Positions 63,474-64,000 of a DNA stretch of 64,000 nt are shown in pieces. Origin of the DNA: UBA4421 sp002704225 (GTDB taxonomy: Bacteria; Pseudomonadota; Gammaproteobacteria; Pseudomonadales; Azotimanducaceae); the NCBI GenBank assembly GCA_902556425.1, contig CACDWG010000001.1, forward strand, positions 186,001 through 250,000. The letters run 5' to 3'. How positions within the stretch are numbered: position 1 is the stretch's first letter; every line of letters starts with the position of its first letter. The position numbers and the translations under genes are program-made. Below the pieces are notes generated by a model that had not been told where the DNA came from, did not search any database, and saw only the letters and a list, made by a program, of their open reading frames with translations.

Positions 63474-64000
63474 GTTACAAGGCTGTGAAGCTTGGCGATG
63501 TAATTGATGTTGTGATGGGGCAAGCCCCTCCAGGGGAAACGTGCAATAAAGATGGGATTGGGACTCCCTTCGTTAAAGCTGGTGAATTCAGAGCGTTTTC
63601 GCCAGTTCTCAAGGAATGGACAACTGAGCCAAAAAAAATGGGTGCGAAAGGCGATGTCTTTCTATGCGTCGTTGGTGCGACTTGCGGAAAAATAAATCTA
63701 GGAGCGGATTGCGCTATTGGGCGCTCTGTAGCCGCGCTCCGTCCGAAAGAAGATGCTCTGCTACAGACATACCTTTACTACTTTATGTCACAACAAGTGA
63801 TGCGACTTCGAAATGGCTCGCAAGGTGCAGCGCAAACAGTGATATCTAAAGACATGATTAACGGCATTTCTCTGACACTTCCCCCACTCTCAGAACAAAA
63901 ACGCATTGCTGCCATTCTTGATAAAGCCGATGCAATCCGTAAAAAGCGTCAACAGGCCATTGAGCTGGCTGATCAGTTTTTGAGGTCTGTGTTTCTGGAT
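63470..64000 (+). CDS. hsdS: Type I restriction-modification specificity subunit, partial
   Basis: The reading frame is open from a GTG at 63470 (GTGA overlap with hsdM) to the window edge, 177 codons. The first half resembles a target-recognition domain (KLGDVIDVVMGQAPPGE, KGDVFLCVVGATCGKINLG, GQ-rich strands). It is followed by the conserved helical spacer LPPLSEQKRIAAILDKADAIR (key: PPLSEQKRI). The second recognition half and the restriction gene must lie beyond 64000. Confidence 0.9.
   Translation, partial: MSYKAVKLGDVIDVVMGQAPPGETCNKDGIGTPFVKAGEFRAFSPVLKEWTTEPKKMGAKGDVFLCVVGATCGKINLGADCAIGRSVAALRPKEDALLQTYLYYFMSQQVMRLRNGSQGAAQTVISKDMINGISLTLPPLSEQKRIAAILDKADAIRKKRQQAIELADQFLRSVFLD

Larger units (their letters stand above)
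57700..64000 (+). mobile_element. Integrative element (left part)
   Basis: From about 57.7 kb base composition drops and gene content changes to integrase, HTH protein, AlpA, polymerase-like protein and type I restriction-modification genes, all on the plus strand. Coordinates of the left edge are approximate and the right edge is outside the window. Confidence 0.85.

Noticed and set aside
1..64000. tRNA, rRNA and CRISPR arrays
   Set aside because: No tRNA-like TFC loop with matching acceptor arm, no rRNA-like sequence and no regular direct repeats were recognised by eye; a tRNAscan or CRISPR search could still overturn this.

Overview
The window looks like the chromosome of an aerobic marine-type gammaproteobacterium, with an integrative element starting near the right end. 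The evidence is a large TonB-dependent receptor, a CsdA/DeaD-type RNA helicase, a YaiI-family protein, a Sia-type signalling module, and a dense set of acyl-CoA, Rieske, 2-oxoglutarate, LLM/F420-like and Baeyer-Villiger enzymes of the kind seen in marine hydrocarbon, steroid or osmolyte degraders. I cannot name a genus; a Cellvibrionales/OM60-like group is a guess from gene content.

0-12.6 kb: end of a hotdog thioesterase, yaiI, deaD, a TonB-dependent receptor with a clear terminator, an acyl-CoA ligase, two CaiB/rhodanese-type enzymes and a YihY membrane protein. 12.7-17.5 kb: a secreted TonB-C-domain protein, then a partner-switching cluster in the order SiaA phosphatase, SiaC (DUF1987), SiaB kinase, facing a class III nucleotide cyclase where the known Pseudomonas system has a diguanylate cyclase.

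17.6-38 kb: catabolic and transport genes. These include an oxidoreductase, LLM enzyme and PhyH dioxygenase run; a BCCT transporter, MDR reductase and PurU; and an operon-like run of Rieske oxygenase, GH2 glycosidase and IPNS-like 2OG oxygenase, with a second Rieske oxygenase and a GPH-type sugar transporter further on. Together they suggest uptake, deglycosylation, demethylation or oxidation of small natural products, with PurU recycling one-carbon units.

38-57.6 kb: small secreted or lipoprotein genes, one of them split by a single in-frame TAG; an S9 peptidase; a cluster of BVMO, CoA transferase, SDR, EthD-like protein and SDR; a copper amine oxidase; an LLM oxidoreductase; two anchored split-barrel proteins; and an enoyl-CoA hydratase.

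57.7-64 kb (runs off the end): an integrative element with lower GC. It carries a P4-type tyrosine integrase, an overlapping HTH protein, an AlpA regulator, a 72-bp extreme AT tract, a compact protein with the three family-A-polymerase-like palm motifs, and the hsdM/hsdS genes of a type I restriction-modification system. The polymerase-like protein next to the AT tract is the best candidate here for an undescribed replication module.
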